From Clostridia bacterium (lineage in GTDB: Bacteria > Bacillota > Clostridia > Christensenellales > CAG-138): DNA of 56,448 nt. The stretch lies in contig JAFZYC010000053.1 in assembly GCA_017616435.1 (NCBI GenBank), forward strand, positions 1 to 56,448, written 5' to 3'. The notes under the pieces were generated by a model. That model had not been told where the DNA came from, made no database searches, and was given only the letters and a program-made list of their open reading frames with translations. The position numbers were made by a program, and so were the translations under genes. Shown here one piece after another: positions 23,807-32,722 of the stretch; position 1 is the stretch's first letter; each line of letters opens with the position of its first letter.

Positions 23807-24940
23807 ATGAAGATCCTCTACACCGCAACAGTATTATCACACATCTGCCAGTTCCATCTGCCGCACATGAAGATGCTGCGGGATATGGGCTGGGAGGTCC
23901 ACGCCGCCGCGCATGACAACCTGGCAGTCAAAAACGGTCTGCAGCTCAAAAACTGCGACCGGTTTATAGAGATACCGTTCGACCGCTCGCCCAAGAGCCC
24001 GAGCAACATCAAGGCTTACATGCGGCTGAAGAAGCTCCTTGCGGAGGAGCGCTACGACGTGATACTCTGCAATACGCCGATGGGCGGCATCGTGACGAGG
24101 CTCGCGGCGAAAAAAGCCCGTAAACAGGGCACAAAGGTAATATACATGGCGCATGGCTTCCACTTCTTCAAGGGCTCGTCGAAGAAGAGCTGGTTGGTAT
24201 TCTATCCGATCGAGAAGCACATGGCGCGTTACTGCGACCTGCTGATCACCGTGAACGAGGAGGACTACGCGCTCGCAAAGGAGAGGTTCGGCAAGCTCAC
24301 GAAGGTTGCCCACATCCACGGCGTAGGCGTCGACGAAAACCGCTACCATCCCGTGTCGGAGGACGAACAGCTCGTGATGCGCGAGGCGGAAGGGCTCACT
24401 AAGGACGACTTCGTGATACTCTGCACCGGCGAGCTCAACGAGAACAAGAATCAGTCGACGCTTATCCGCGCCGCAGCGCTCCTGAAAGACAGGATCCCGA
24501 ACCTCAAGGTGCTGCTTGCAGGCAACGGCCCGAAGGAGCAGGAACTGCGTGAGCTGATCTCGGAACTCGGGCTTGAGGATAACGTAAAGCTCCTCGGCTA
24601 CCGCACCGACCTCGAGCGGATCACACCGGCCGTCGATCTCGTGGTCTCCTGCAGCTTGCGCGAGGGAATGCCGCTCAACATAATCGAGGCAATGCTCTGC
24701 AAAAAGCCCGTCGTCGCCTCGCATAACCGCGGCCATGACGAGCTTGTGGAGGACGGGACCACAGGATACCTTGTGAAACCGGAGGATGCAGAAGTGATAG
24801 CGCAGAGGATCAATCTATTGTTTTGCGAAAAGAATTCGGTTTACAAACTCGGCTCTATTGGTTTGGAAAAAGCACAGCAGTATACGGTTTCGGCTGTGCA
24901 AAAAGAGGTTAAGGCAATCATTCAGATGATCATTAATTGA
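23807..24940 (+). CDS. Family 4 glycosyltransferase (GT-B)
   Basis: A 377-residue cytoplasmic retaining glycosyltransferase that adds a sugar to the lipid-linked chain. The N-terminal domain begins MKILYTATVLSHICQFHLPH; the acceptor part has MAHGFHFFKGSS; the C-terminal donor domain has LCTGELNENKNQSTLI (about 200-215), LLAGNGPKEQELREL and the EX7E-type SLREGMPLNIIEAML (about 281-295). The N-terminus resembles the EpsD/CapM kind. ATG 23807 is chosen over a TTG five codons earlier as the conserved MKIL starts there. Codon use is GC-rich like housekeeping genes, unlike the genes just before and after. Confidence 0.9.
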   Translation: MKILYTATVLSHICQFHLPHMKMLRDMGWEVHAAAHDNLAVKNGLQLKNCDRFIEIPFDRSPKSPSNIKAYMRLKKLLAEERYDVILCNTPMGGIVTRLAAKKARKQGTKVIYMAHGFHFFKGSSKKSWLVFYPIEKHMARYCDLLITVNEEDYALAKERFGKLTKVAHIHGVGVDENRYHPVSEDEQLVMREAEGLTKDDFVILCTGELNENKNQSTLIRAAALLKDRIPNLKVLLAGNGPKEQELRELISELGLEDNVKLLGYRTDLERITPAVDLVVSCSLREGMPLNIIEAMLCKKPVVASHNRGHDELVEDGTTGYLVKPEDAEVIAQRINLLFCEKNSVYKLGSIGLEKAQQYTVSAVQKEVKAIIQMIIN

Positions 24941-25011
24941 CTATGCACTGCCTGCGATCAGAGCGTTTTCTTATAGCAGTATGACAGGCCATTGAGTCGG
25001 AGACAATCAAG

Positions 25012-26031
25012 ATGAGGATACGCAACACACAACCTAAGTATTCGGTTATCATTCCCGTTTATAATGCAGAGGGTACGCTGCACAGATGTGTGGGAAGCCT
25101 TTTTTCTGAGCATTCAATACAAAACAATTCGGAAATAATACTTGTCAACGACGGATCGTCGGATTCAAGTCTCAGCATATGCAACGAATATTCTGAAAGG
25201 TACAACAATGTTCGGGTTATTGACAAGCAGAATGGGGGAGTATCCTCAGCAAGAAATGCAGGATTGGATGAGGCAAGCGGAAGGTTTATTCTTTTTGTTG
25301 ACAGCGATGATTATTTGACACCCGGATGCATTAAGATTATTGATGAAGTTATCGACAAAGGTTGCCCTGATTTGATTCAATTCTCCGTACGCATTGATAA
25401 CAAAACAAATTGTCTAATAAAGTATAACAGCCCGTTGAAACTGCAATCCCGAAAAGACATAATGCCGAGGATAGCTGACATGATGTGTCGTAAGATTATC
25501 AATGCGCCTTGGGCAAAGCTCTATAAACGGAGTATTATCGAAGACCACCATATCAGATTCCCGCTAGGAACCTCAGTAGGAGAGGACAGAGCATTTAACA
25601 TAGTTTATTCTTTTTATATCGAAAGTCTATTGCTTTCCGAAAAAGAAACGTATGTATTAAACACGGATAATAACGATTCGCTGTCGCGAAAACGTCATAA
25701 GGATTTATCAATGCAGCTTGAAACTGCAAACGAGTATATCAACAATGAGCTTTTATGTGCGCAGCTGACAAAAGAAGAAGAGGCTATTTATCGCCAGGCG
25801 CTGAACTTTGATACATGCACAGGGATTTACAATGACGCAAAACTGATGATCCAGGATCGGACCGGCTGGTTCACACGCCAAAAACGCTTGATTCAGATAT
25901 GCAAAAAGATCAACAAACAGCACATGAAGTATCCGAAGACCCGTTATTGTTCCATGATCACATTGCCGGTCAAGCTCTATTTGACGCCTGTGATCGACGC
26001 AATAGCGTGGAAGCTTACTCGAAACCGTTGA
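25012..26031 (+). CDS. Family 2 glycosyltransferase (GT-A)
   Basis: A 339-residue inverting glycosyltransferase. Nucleotide-sugar site: YSVIIPVYNAEGTLHRCV (residues 10-27), IILVNDGSSDSS, QNGGVSSARNAGLD and the DxD metal motif FVDSDDYLTPG (about 100-110). The rest is less conserved, with AKLYKRSIIEDHHIRFP and GEDRAFN as in GT2 capsule enzymes. The gene is distinctly AT-rich. It starts 71 bases after the previous gene, with no clear promoter between, so it is probably part of the long transcript. Confidence 0.88.
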   Translation: MRIRNTQPKYSVIIPVYNAEGTLHRCVGSLFSEHSIQNNSEIILVNDGSSDSSLSICNEYSERYNNVRVIDKQNGGVSSARNAGLDEASGRFILFVDSDDYLTPGCIKIIDEVIDKGCPDLIQFSVRIDNKTNCLIKYNSPLKLQSRKDIMPRIADMMCRKIINAPWAKLYKRSIIEDHHIRFPLGTSVGEDRAFNIVYSFYIESLLLSEKETYVLNTDNNDSLSRKRHKDLSMQLETANEYINNELLCAQLTKEEEAIYRQALNFDTCTGIYNDAKLMIQDRTGWFTRQKRLIQICKKINKQHMKYPKTRYCSMITLPVKLYLTPVIDAIAWKLTRNR

Positions 26032-26079
26032 CCGCAGCGAGGGTTCATCTGTGTTATTGGGCAAAAGGGTTGTTTGCTT

Positions 26080-27189
26080 ATGAAGAAGATACTTATCATC
26101 CCGGGAGGTCTCCATATGGGAGGCGCGGAGCGCGTTGCTGCAAATATCAGCAAATACGCTCCGGAAGGGGAATTCGAGTTTCATTATTTGGTGTTTGATG
26201 GCCATGAGAACGTGTACGGGCCGGAAATAGAGGCGCGCGGCGGTAAGGTTATTACAATGCCGGTTCCAGCATCCGGGTACAGGAAATACATAAGCCGATT
26301 ATCGAAACTTATGCGCGAGAACCGTTACGACGCGGTCCACTCCCATACTATGTTCAATTCGGGCATCAATCTCGCTGTCGCAAGGATCAGGGGCATACCC
26401 GTCAGGATCGCGCATTCGCACACCACCAAAACGGAAAGACCGGTTTCCCGTGCACAGAAGGTTTACGAAAAGCTGATGCAATTGGTCATCAACCGGACAG
26501 CGACGGACTTGCTTGCCTGCGGAGTTGAGGCGGGGGAATGGCTTTTCGGGCCCAAGACTTTTTCGAAGCGCGGGCATGTTATACGCAATGGAATAGACAC
26601 CGACGAGTTCGCATTTTCGGAGAAGAAACGAGAGGCCATACGCGAAATATACGGGCTGTCAAAGGACGATTTTGTGATCGGCCATTCCGGCACTTTGATC
26701 CCACTGAAGAATCAGGAGATGCTGATCAGACTGCTTCCTCAGATAAAGGAGACTGTTCCCAACGCGCATCTTTTGCTTCTTGGCAAAGGCGAAGAGAAGC
26801 AGCTGGACCGACTAAAGAAGATAGCCTCCGAGTGCGGCGTTACCGACTCGGTATTGTTCTGCGGCGGAGTCATGAACGTCAATGAATGCTTGAGCGCAAT
26901 GGATGTGTTCGCGTTCCCCTCGCTCCGAGAGGGAACGCCGCTCGCGCTGATCGAGGCTCAGGCAAACGGGCTGCCATGCGTGATCTCCGACAGGATCCCG
27001 GATGACGCGGTGCTGACGGATCTTGTAAGACCGATCCCGCTTGAGGAGACTGATGAATGGCGTATGGCGCTGATAGGCGCACGCCGGATAGATCCAACCA
27101 AATACGCAGAGAAGATAGAAGCCGCTGGATACAGTACGAAAACCTCATATGATCCGATTTACCGGATCTATCGAGGGAACGGATTATGA
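26080..27189 (+). CDS. Family 4 glycosyltransferase (GT-B)
   Basis: A 369-residue GT-B enzyme. Starts MKKILIIPGGLHMGGAERVA, the GGAE motif being typical of family 4 members. Other elements: HSHTMFNSGINLAVAR, IAHSHTTKTER, VIRNGIDTDEF (about 169), IGHSGTLIPLKNQEML (donor-binding domain), LLLLGKGEEKQL and PSLREGTPLALIEAQANG (about 290-307). HSHTT and the overall pattern resemble EpsF of Bacillus-type loci. The ATG at 26080 is preferred to a TTG at 26074. Followed after 60 bases by another family 4 gene. Confidence 0.9.
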   Translation: MKKILIIPGGLHMGGAERVAANISKYAPEGEFEFHYLVFDGHENVYGPEIEARGGKVITMPVPASGYRKYISRLSKLMRENRYDAVHSHTMFNSGINLAVARIRGIPVRIAHSHTTKTERPVSRAQKVYEKLMQLVINRTATDLLACGVEAGEWLFGPKTFSKRGHVIRNGIDTDEFAFSEKKREAIREIYGLSKDDFVIGHSGTLIPLKNQEMLIRLLPQIKETVPNAHLLLLGKGEEKQLDRLKKIASECGVTDSVLFCGGVMNVNECLSAMDVFAFPSLREGTPLALIEAQANGLPCVISDRIPDDAVLTDLVRPIPLEETDEWRMALIGARRIDPTKYAEKIEAAGYSTKTSYDPIYRIYRGNGL

Positions 27190-27249
27190 CCGGCTCATTT
27201 AACGGTCGATTCGCATTATTGGTTTATCAAATGATTTGCAGGATGCAAT

Positions 27250-28356
27250 ATGATCAAGATACTTTTCTTTATTGAAACGTTGACTGGCGGCGGAGCGGAA
27301 AAGGTGCTTCGTGACCTTGTCAACCATATGGATCGGACAAAGTTCGATATCACAGTGCAGACTGTCTGGCCATGCGACGCGGCGAAGTACCTTGATCCCG
27401 GCATCCGCTACAAGTCGATGTACACATTTGACAATAAGGTCAACCGTCTGCGCTGCCGGATAGAGGCTGAAAGCCGCCTTGCCTATCGTTTGCATATCAA
27501 GGACGACTACGATATCGAGTGCGCCTACCTCGAAATGGGTCCGACGAAGATCATGGCATCATCGACAAACAGAAAGGCCAAGAAGCTTGCCTGGGTGCAT
27601 TGCGACCTGACAAAGGCAGTGGCTGATCCGAAGGCTTATGCAGAGAAATCTGCTCCATGGTACGAAAGGTTCGATCGCGTGGTCTGCGTATCGCAGAACG
27701 TAAAGGAGCAGTTCGACGAACTGTTCCGAAACAGATATGACTCTACGGTTGTTTACAACGTGATAGATGACGACGCGATCAGGGATAAGGCTAACAGGCC
27801 AATGCCGGAGAATATCGAAAAGCGCAGACTTACCGTGCTTTCGCTGGGACGGTTCACCCGTCAAAAGAACTATATGCGCCTTTTACGCGCACATAAACAA
27901 CTGCTTGACAAGGGGATCGAACACGATCTTTGGATACTTGGCGAAGGTCCCGAACGACCGAAGCTCGAGCGGTTCATCGAAGAGAACGGTCTGGGGGATT
28001 CGGTATGGATGCCGGGATTTATGGAGAACCCCTATCCGTTTATGAGAGAAGCGGATCTGCTCGCATGCTCTTCGATCTATGAAGGCTTCAGCACATTTAT
28101 TACGGAGGGCGTCGTTCTCGGTAAGCCGATCGTGACGACAGACGTTACCGGAATGCGCGAGATCTTGGGCGACTCCGAATACGGATTGATCGTAAAGGAT
28201 GATGAAGAGTTCTGCAAGGGCATGGAAAGAATGCTGACCGATGCAGAGCTGAGAGCATATTATTCGAATGCCGCTTCATTGAGGAGCAGGGATTTTTCAG
28301 CGCAGGCGCTGACGAGAACAACAGAACGGTTTTTCGAGGAACTGACATGCAATTGA
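27250..28356 (+). CDS. Family 4 glycosyltransferase (GT-B)
   Basis: A 368-residue GT-B enzyme beginning MIKILFFIETLTGGGAEKVLRD (given here as MIKILFFIETL and TGGGAEKVL), with WVHCDLTKA, VVCVSQNVKEQF (about 145), LSLGRFTRQKNYMRLL (about 200), LWILGEGPERPKLE and SIYEGFSTFITEGVVLGKPI (about 277-296). The acceptor is unknown. Its last 10 bases overlap the start of the EpsG-type membrane gene, implying coupled translation. Confidence 0.9.
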   Translation: MIKILFFIETLTGGGAEKVLRDLVNHMDRTKFDITVQTVWPCDAAKYLDPGIRYKSMYTFDNKVNRLRCRIEAESRLAYRLHIKDDYDIECAYLEMGPTKIMASSTNRKAKKLAWVHCDLTKAVADPKAYAEKSAPWYERFDRVVCVSQNVKEQFDELFRNRYDSTVVYNVIDDDAIRDKANRPMPENIEKRRLTVLSLGRFTRQKNYMRLLRAHKQLLDKGIEHDLWILGEGPERPKLERFIEENGLGDSVWMPGFMENPYPFMREADLLACSSIYEGFSTFITEGVVLGKPIVTTDVTGMREILGDSEYGLIVKDDEEFCKGMERMLTDAELRAYYSNAASLRSRDFSAQALTRTTERFFEELTCN

Positions 28357-29447
28357 CGGTTTACACATGGCTTGTAATACTTCTTGTGGCTGCATCGTTT
28401 TTGCTTAAAGGCGACAGAAAGCAAAACAAGGTGTTTATTATCGTCGCGTTTATATTGCTGTTTGCGGTAATGGGACTGCGAAACGTGAAAGCTATAGGCA
28501 ATGATTCCTCTGGCACGAATGGATCTTATCCGATTATTTATCGTAGGGCTGGTAATTATGGATGGGGCGCGTTGATTAGCAATGCAGTTGACAGATATAA
28601 TATCGGCTTTATGCTTTTTTCGAAGTTGGTATTTGAAATAACAGGCGGAGATTATCAGGCATTTATTACTATAGTATCTCTAATTGTAATGCTTGTATAT
28701 TCGCGTTTCATTTTAAAATACTCCCCATCCCCTATACAGAGCATCCTCTGCTTTCTGGGACTTCTGTATTATCTTCTTTTATTTGACGCATTAAAGCAAG
28801 CCCTTGCTATGGCTACCTTGCTTTTATCATTCGATGCTATTGTTGAGAAGAAACCTATCAAGTTCATAATACTAACGTTATTAGCTGCATTCATCCATTT
28901 TCCTGCATTGATTTTTATTCCCGCATATTGGATAGCTCAAATTAGGATTGGACAAAGATATATTGCTGTTTTGGCGGTACTGCTGTTTTTAACTTACGTA
29001 TTCAGAGATCGCTTGCTTAATCTAATGCTTAGCGCTTACGGAAGCGATTCCTCGGCTTCTATGCAGGGAATAAGGTTCCTCCGAAATAAAGCGCTGATAA
29101 TGATTGCTGTTGTTGCATTTGCTGTTTTTGTTCGCCCGCCTGCACCGAAGGATACATTGTACAACGCTCTTTTGATGTTTGCGGGAATTGCTATCATGTT
29201 CCAAACATTCTGCGGCTACAACAACATTTTTGAACGTCTAGCAGATTACTATTTCCACACGTCGATCGTCTTTATTCCGCTGATATTTGAGAAGGGCGGG
29301 AAGTCTGAATCTCGTATTGACACTGCAAGAAACGAGAGAATAATAAGCTATGCTACGCTGTTAATTTGCGTTGTAGCTATCTGGAGGTTTTTATCATATG
29401 TCAACAATGCTGGAGCGTTCAACCCATATCGGTTTGTATGGCAATGA
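28347..29447 (+). CDS. EpsG-family polysaccharide polymerase-like membrane protein
   Basis: A 366-residue polytopic protein with about ten hydrophobic segments spread from residue 5 to 350 and a large loop near residues 50-85. The beginning (LVILLVAASFLLKGDRKQN) and the N-terminal pattern of a conserved GNDSSGTNGSYP stretch fit the EpsG family, thought to polymerise repeat units outside the membrane (Wzy-like). It is the most AT-rich gene in the locus (20 G+C in 60 bases at 28681-28740). It overlaps the preceding glycosyltransferase by 10 bases. Confidence 0.82.
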   Translation: MQLTVYTWLVILLVAASFLLKGDRKQNKVFIIVAFILLFAVMGLRNVKAIGNDSSGTNGSYPIIYRRAGNYGWGALISNAVDRYNIGFMLFSKLVFEITGGDYQAFITIVSLIVMLVYSRFILKYSPSPIQSILCFLGLLYYLLLFDALKQALAMATLLLSFDAIVEKKPIKFIILTLLAAFIHFPALIFIPAYWIAQIRIGQRYIAVLAVLLFLTYVFRDRLLNLMLSAYGSDSSASMQGIRFLRNKALIMIAVVAFAVFVRPPAPKDTLYNALLMFAGIAIMFQTFCGYNNIFERLADYYFHTSIVFIPLIFEKGGKSESRIDTARNERIISYATLLICVVAIWRFLSYVNNAGAFNPYRFVWQ

Positions 29448-29465
29448 TATGGAGCGTGACAGGGC

Positions 29466-30533
29466 ATGAAAGCTATCAGCGTTATTATTCCAGCTTACAA
29501 TTGTAAAAAGTACCTGGAAAGCAGCGTCTCGTCTGCAGCATCAGTGAATGCTTACTGTAAAAACGCTTTTATCCGCGAGATAATACTGGTCGATGATGGT
29601 TCGACCGACGGCTCATCGGAACTGTGTGACTTGATCGCGGATAAATTAAGCAACGATATCTGTTCCATCCAAGTGATCCATCAGACCAACTCGGGGGTAT
29701 CTGCCGCAAGAAACAGAGGACTGCGCGAGTCAACCGGCGATTATGTCTTGTTTATGGACTCCGATGATACGGTCGATCCCGAAAAGCTCGCTGTACTAAT
29801 TGATACGATCTCACGTGATGCATCGATCGATATGGCCGTGTATGGATTGTCGTTCGACTATTATTCGGGATACAGGATCTACCGTAAGGACGAGATACTG
29901 CCCCCGGTCGAAGGCGTAAGGTCATTTGACGAGTGTTCTCAAATGATGTATAGTCTATATAAGTGCAACATGCTGAGTCCGCTGTGGAACAAGCTGATAA
30001 GGAGAAGCGTTCTCGAGGAGGCGGGGCTGAGGCTGCGTGAGGATATGTTCCTATACGAAGATCTCGAGTTTTCGCTCAGGGCTATGGCCGAATGCCGCAA
30101 GTTTTATTTTTGCACTGAAGCGATCTACCGGTACAGACAGGCGGCTGATGAGGGAAATGCCGGCCGACGGCTTAAGCGAATCGCGCACATAGCAGATATC
30201 GTCGATAAGATCGAAGATGCGCTCGCCCCGTTTGAAGGTGCAGATGGCATACTCCCTGCGCTTTATCTGGTCCTTGCAAGGGAAAAGATCGGCTGCGCTT
30301 CCAGAAAAGAGACCGATATTATATGCGCGGACTTCCGTGATTGGATAGACAGGCACGGCTTTAGAGATAGGATCGAAAAGAGCGAATACGGAAAGCTATT
30401 ATACAATAAGCAAAGCAGGAAGCTGATCGCAAAAAGAAGAAACACAAGGATCAGACACTGTCTGGCGAATATAGCAAAAAAAACGTTCGGTGACTTCAGA
30501 AGTTGGCAAACGGAAGCACACCGAGGAAGGTAA
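29466..30533 (+). CDS. Family 2 glycosyltransferase (GT-A)
   Basis: A 355-residue inverting glycosyltransferase. AISVIIPAYNCKKYLESSV at the N-terminus, ILVDDGSTDGSSELCD (about 40-55), TNSGVSAARNRGLRESTGDY and the metal motif FMDSDDTVDPE (about 97-107). The middle has LWNKLIRRSVLEEAGL and YEDLEFSLRAMAECRKFY, typical of capsule GT2 enzymes. It follows the EpsG-type gene by 18 bases and ends just before the ABC permease, whose ribosome site lies in its last codons. Confidence 0.9.
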   Translation: MKAISVIIPAYNCKKYLESSVSSAASVNAYCKNAFIREIILVDDGSTDGSSELCDLIADKLSNDICSIQVIHQTNSGVSAARNRGLRESTGDYVLFMDSDDTVDPEKLAVLIDTISRDASIDMAVYGLSFDYYSGYRIYRKDEILPPVEGVRSFDECSQMMYSLYKCNMLSPLWNKLIRRSVLEEAGLRLREDMFLYEDLEFSLRAMAECRKFYFCTEAIYRYRQAADEGNAGRRLKRIAHIADIVDKIEDALAPFEGADGILPALYLVLAREKIGCASRKETDIICADFRDWIDRHGFRDRIEKSEYGKLLYNKQSRKLIAKRRNTRIRHCLANIAKKTFGDFRSWQTEAHRGR

Positions 30534-30537
30534 TATT

Positions 30538-31401
30538 TTGAAACAAGGTACATATTATAAAAGAATAACCGCGGACGCTAAGGGCATTAATTTTGATTTC
30601 AAGGAGATATGGCAGCACCGTGACCTGATATTCCTGCTCGTCAAACGAGGCTTTATTTCAAGATACAAGCAGACGATCCTCGGCCCTGCGTGGGCGATCA
30701 TCCAACCTCTGATGACGACGATCGTGTTCACGTTTATATTCGGCAACGTCGCTCGGCTCGCCGACTGCGGCGCGGTACCCACATTCCTGTTCTATATGTG
30801 CGGCAATGTCGCGTGGCATTTCTTTTCCGGATGTTTGTCCGGCACTGCGAACACATTCATAGCTAATCGCGGACTCATGGGCAAAGTCTATTTTCCTAGG
30901 CTATGCGTTCCGATAGCAAACGTGCTCAGCCATCTGATCAGCTTCGGTATCCAATCGGCGATGTTCCTGACATTCCTCGTTATCTATTTGTTTATACCGG
31001 GATACGAGATCGGGATAAACGCCTATGCTCTAATGGCACCTGTACTCGTTATTCAGATGGGTATACTTGGAATGGGCTTCGGAATAATGATATCCGCCGC
31101 CACGACCAAGTACCGAGACTTGCAGTTTCTCGTCGGTTTTGGAGTATCGCTGTGGATGTATGCCACCCCGGTAGCGTATTCTATGAATCTGTTCAAAAGT
31201 TCCGCTATACTGCATATCATAGCCCGCGCGAATCCGATGACGCCTGTTATCGAAATGATGCGGTATGGATTCCTCGGTAAAGAGGCGGGATCCATTGACT
31301 GGCTGTCTTATGGCTGGTCATGGTTGTTTACGTTGATTATTCTAGCGTGCGGTGTTATGTTCTATAATAAGGCCGAACGCACGTTCATGGATACGGTCTG
31401 A
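30538..31401 (+). CDS. Polysaccharide ABC transporter permease (Wzm/TagG type)
   Basis: A 287-residue integral membrane protein with six hydrophobic helices. It carries the ABC-2 permease features LIFLLVKRGFISRYKQTILG, GPAWAIIQPLMTTIVFTFIFG (shown as GPAWAIIQPLMTT) and a C-terminal YFWIW-like region. With the next gene it forms the exporter that moves a lipid-linked polysaccharide or teichoic-acid-like chain across the membrane. The start is taken as TTG 30538 because GAGGAAGG lies eight bases upstream; an ATG at 30490 would overlap the previous gene by 44 bases. Confidence 0.9.
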   Translation: MKQGTYYKRITADAKGINFDFKEIWQHRDLIFLLVKRGFISRYKQTILGPAWAIIQPLMTTIVFTFIFGNVARLADCGAVPTFLFYMCGNVAWHFFSGCLSGTANTFIANRGLMGKVYFPRLCVPIANVLSHLISFGIQSAMFLTFLVIYLFIPGYEIGINAYALMAPVLVIQMGILGMGFGIMISAATTKYRDLQFLVGFGVSLWMYATPVAYSMNLFKSSAILHIIARANPMTPVIEMMRYGFLGKEAGSIDWLSYGWSWLFTLIILACGVMFYNKAERTFMDTV

Positions 31402-31447
31402 TCGTTGACAAAAGACAAACAGATTGCAAAGGAAGACGGAGAATAAC

Positions 31448-32722
31448 ATGGCAGAAGAGATCCTGAAAATCGAGCACATAAGTAAAGTATACCGGCTTGG
31501 AATGATCGGCGGAACCACTCTGCGCGATGAGCTGCAGCGCAGAAGAGCAAAGCGCAGAGGCTTGGAAGACCCGACATCCAAGATCGGGAGCAACATTGCA
31601 GGGAATATCGGTGACGAGTTCCTTGCGCTAGACGATGTTTCCTTTACTGTTTTCGAGGGGGAGCGTGTCGGTATAATCGGTCATAACGGTGCGGGCAAAT
31701 CCACGCTACTAAAGCTTATCAGCCGGATAACCGCACCTTCGACCGGCACCATAGAGATGAACGGCAGGATAGCTTCCATGCTGGAGGTCGGCACCGGCTT
31801 CCATCCGGAGCTCAGCGGCCGCGAGAATATCTACATGAACGGCGCGATATTGGGCATGACCAAGGCCGAGATCGACCGAAAGATCGAAGATATTATAGAC
31901 TTCTCGGAATGCCGACAGTTTATTGATACTCCTGTCAAGCGATATTCCTCCGGCATGTATGTTAAGCTTGCTTTCTCTGTAGCCGCTCATCTTGACGCCG
32001 AGATAATGATAATGGACGAGGTGCTTGCTGTCGGCGATATGGCATTCCAACGAAAATGCATTGGAAAGATGAGCCAGATCTCAAAAGCAGAGGGAAGAAC
32101 TATTCTCTATGTCAGCCATAACATGAACACGATAAGGCAGCTTTGCACAAGATGCGTAGTCCTGGATCATGGACATCTTGTTTTCGACGGTGACGTAGAG
32201 GAGGCGATCTCCATCTATTTGGGCATCAACGGCGGAGAACAGGAAACATATTACGATCTTATGAACGCAGACAGACCCTCAGAGTTCCACGGGACCAGGC
32301 TGCGAATGACTGAATTCACGTTTTTGAATAAGGAAAGCGCACAATTCACACCCGAGGAGAAGCTCCGTTTCCGTATCGGATTTGATGCGATGGAGGATCT
32401 TGAAGGACTTAAACTCTATTATACTGTCAAGTCGATCGATGGCTTCACAGTAGGATTGACGCAGACGATCAGCTCGTTCTGCGACGCCCGTAAAGGGGAG
32501 CACTATGAGTGCGAATTCGAATACGACGCCTCAAATCTTGCTCCAGGTGTTTACTACTTCATCCCGGATATTTTTTCCGATGACGGAACAGGCAGACATT
32601 TAAGCTATGACCATCCTCTATGTAATATCACGTTCGAGATGATCGATAACGATAACACCAAAATGAGATGGCAAACGAGCAACTACGGACACATACGCTT
32701 GAACGAGATAGAGATAATCTAA
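31448..32722 (+). CDS. Polysaccharide ABC transporter ATPase (Wzt/TagH type) with C-terminal sugar-binding domain
   Basis: A 424-residue protein. ATPase domain with Walker A GHNGAGKST (about 78), the polysaccharide-export signature KRYSSGMYVKLAFSVA (about 165), Walker B IMIMDEVLAVGD and His in YVSHNM. After residue about 265 comes a Wzt-C-like beta-sandwich (LRMTEFTFLNKE..., GVYYFIPDIFSDDG), which in other systems recognises the chain end before export. Such a domain suggests the exported glycan carries a terminal mark, for which the neighbouring genes are candidates. ATG 31448 has GGAG upstream; it follows the permease by 46 bases and overlaps the GT10 start by one base. Confidence 0.92.
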   Translation: MAEEILKIEHISKVYRLGMIGGTTLRDELQRRRAKRRGLEDPTSKIGSNIAGNIGDEFLALDDVSFTVFEGERVGIIGHNGAGKSTLLKLISRITAPSTGTIEMNGRIASMLEVGTGFHPELSGRENIYMNGAILGMTKAEIDRKIEDIIDFSECRQFIDTPVKRYSSGMYVKLAFSVAAHLDAEIMIMDEVLAVGDMAFQRKCIGKMSQISKAEGRTILYVSHNMNTIRQLCTRCVVLDHGHLVFDGDVEEAISIYLGINGGEQETYYDLMNADRPSEFHGTRLRMTEFTFLNKESAQFTPEEKLRFRIGFDAMEDLEGLKLYYTVKSIDGFTVGLTQTISSFCDARKGEHYECEFEYDASNLAPGVYYFIPDIFSDDGTGRHLSYDHPLCNITFEMIDNDNTKMRWQTSNYGHIRLNEIEII

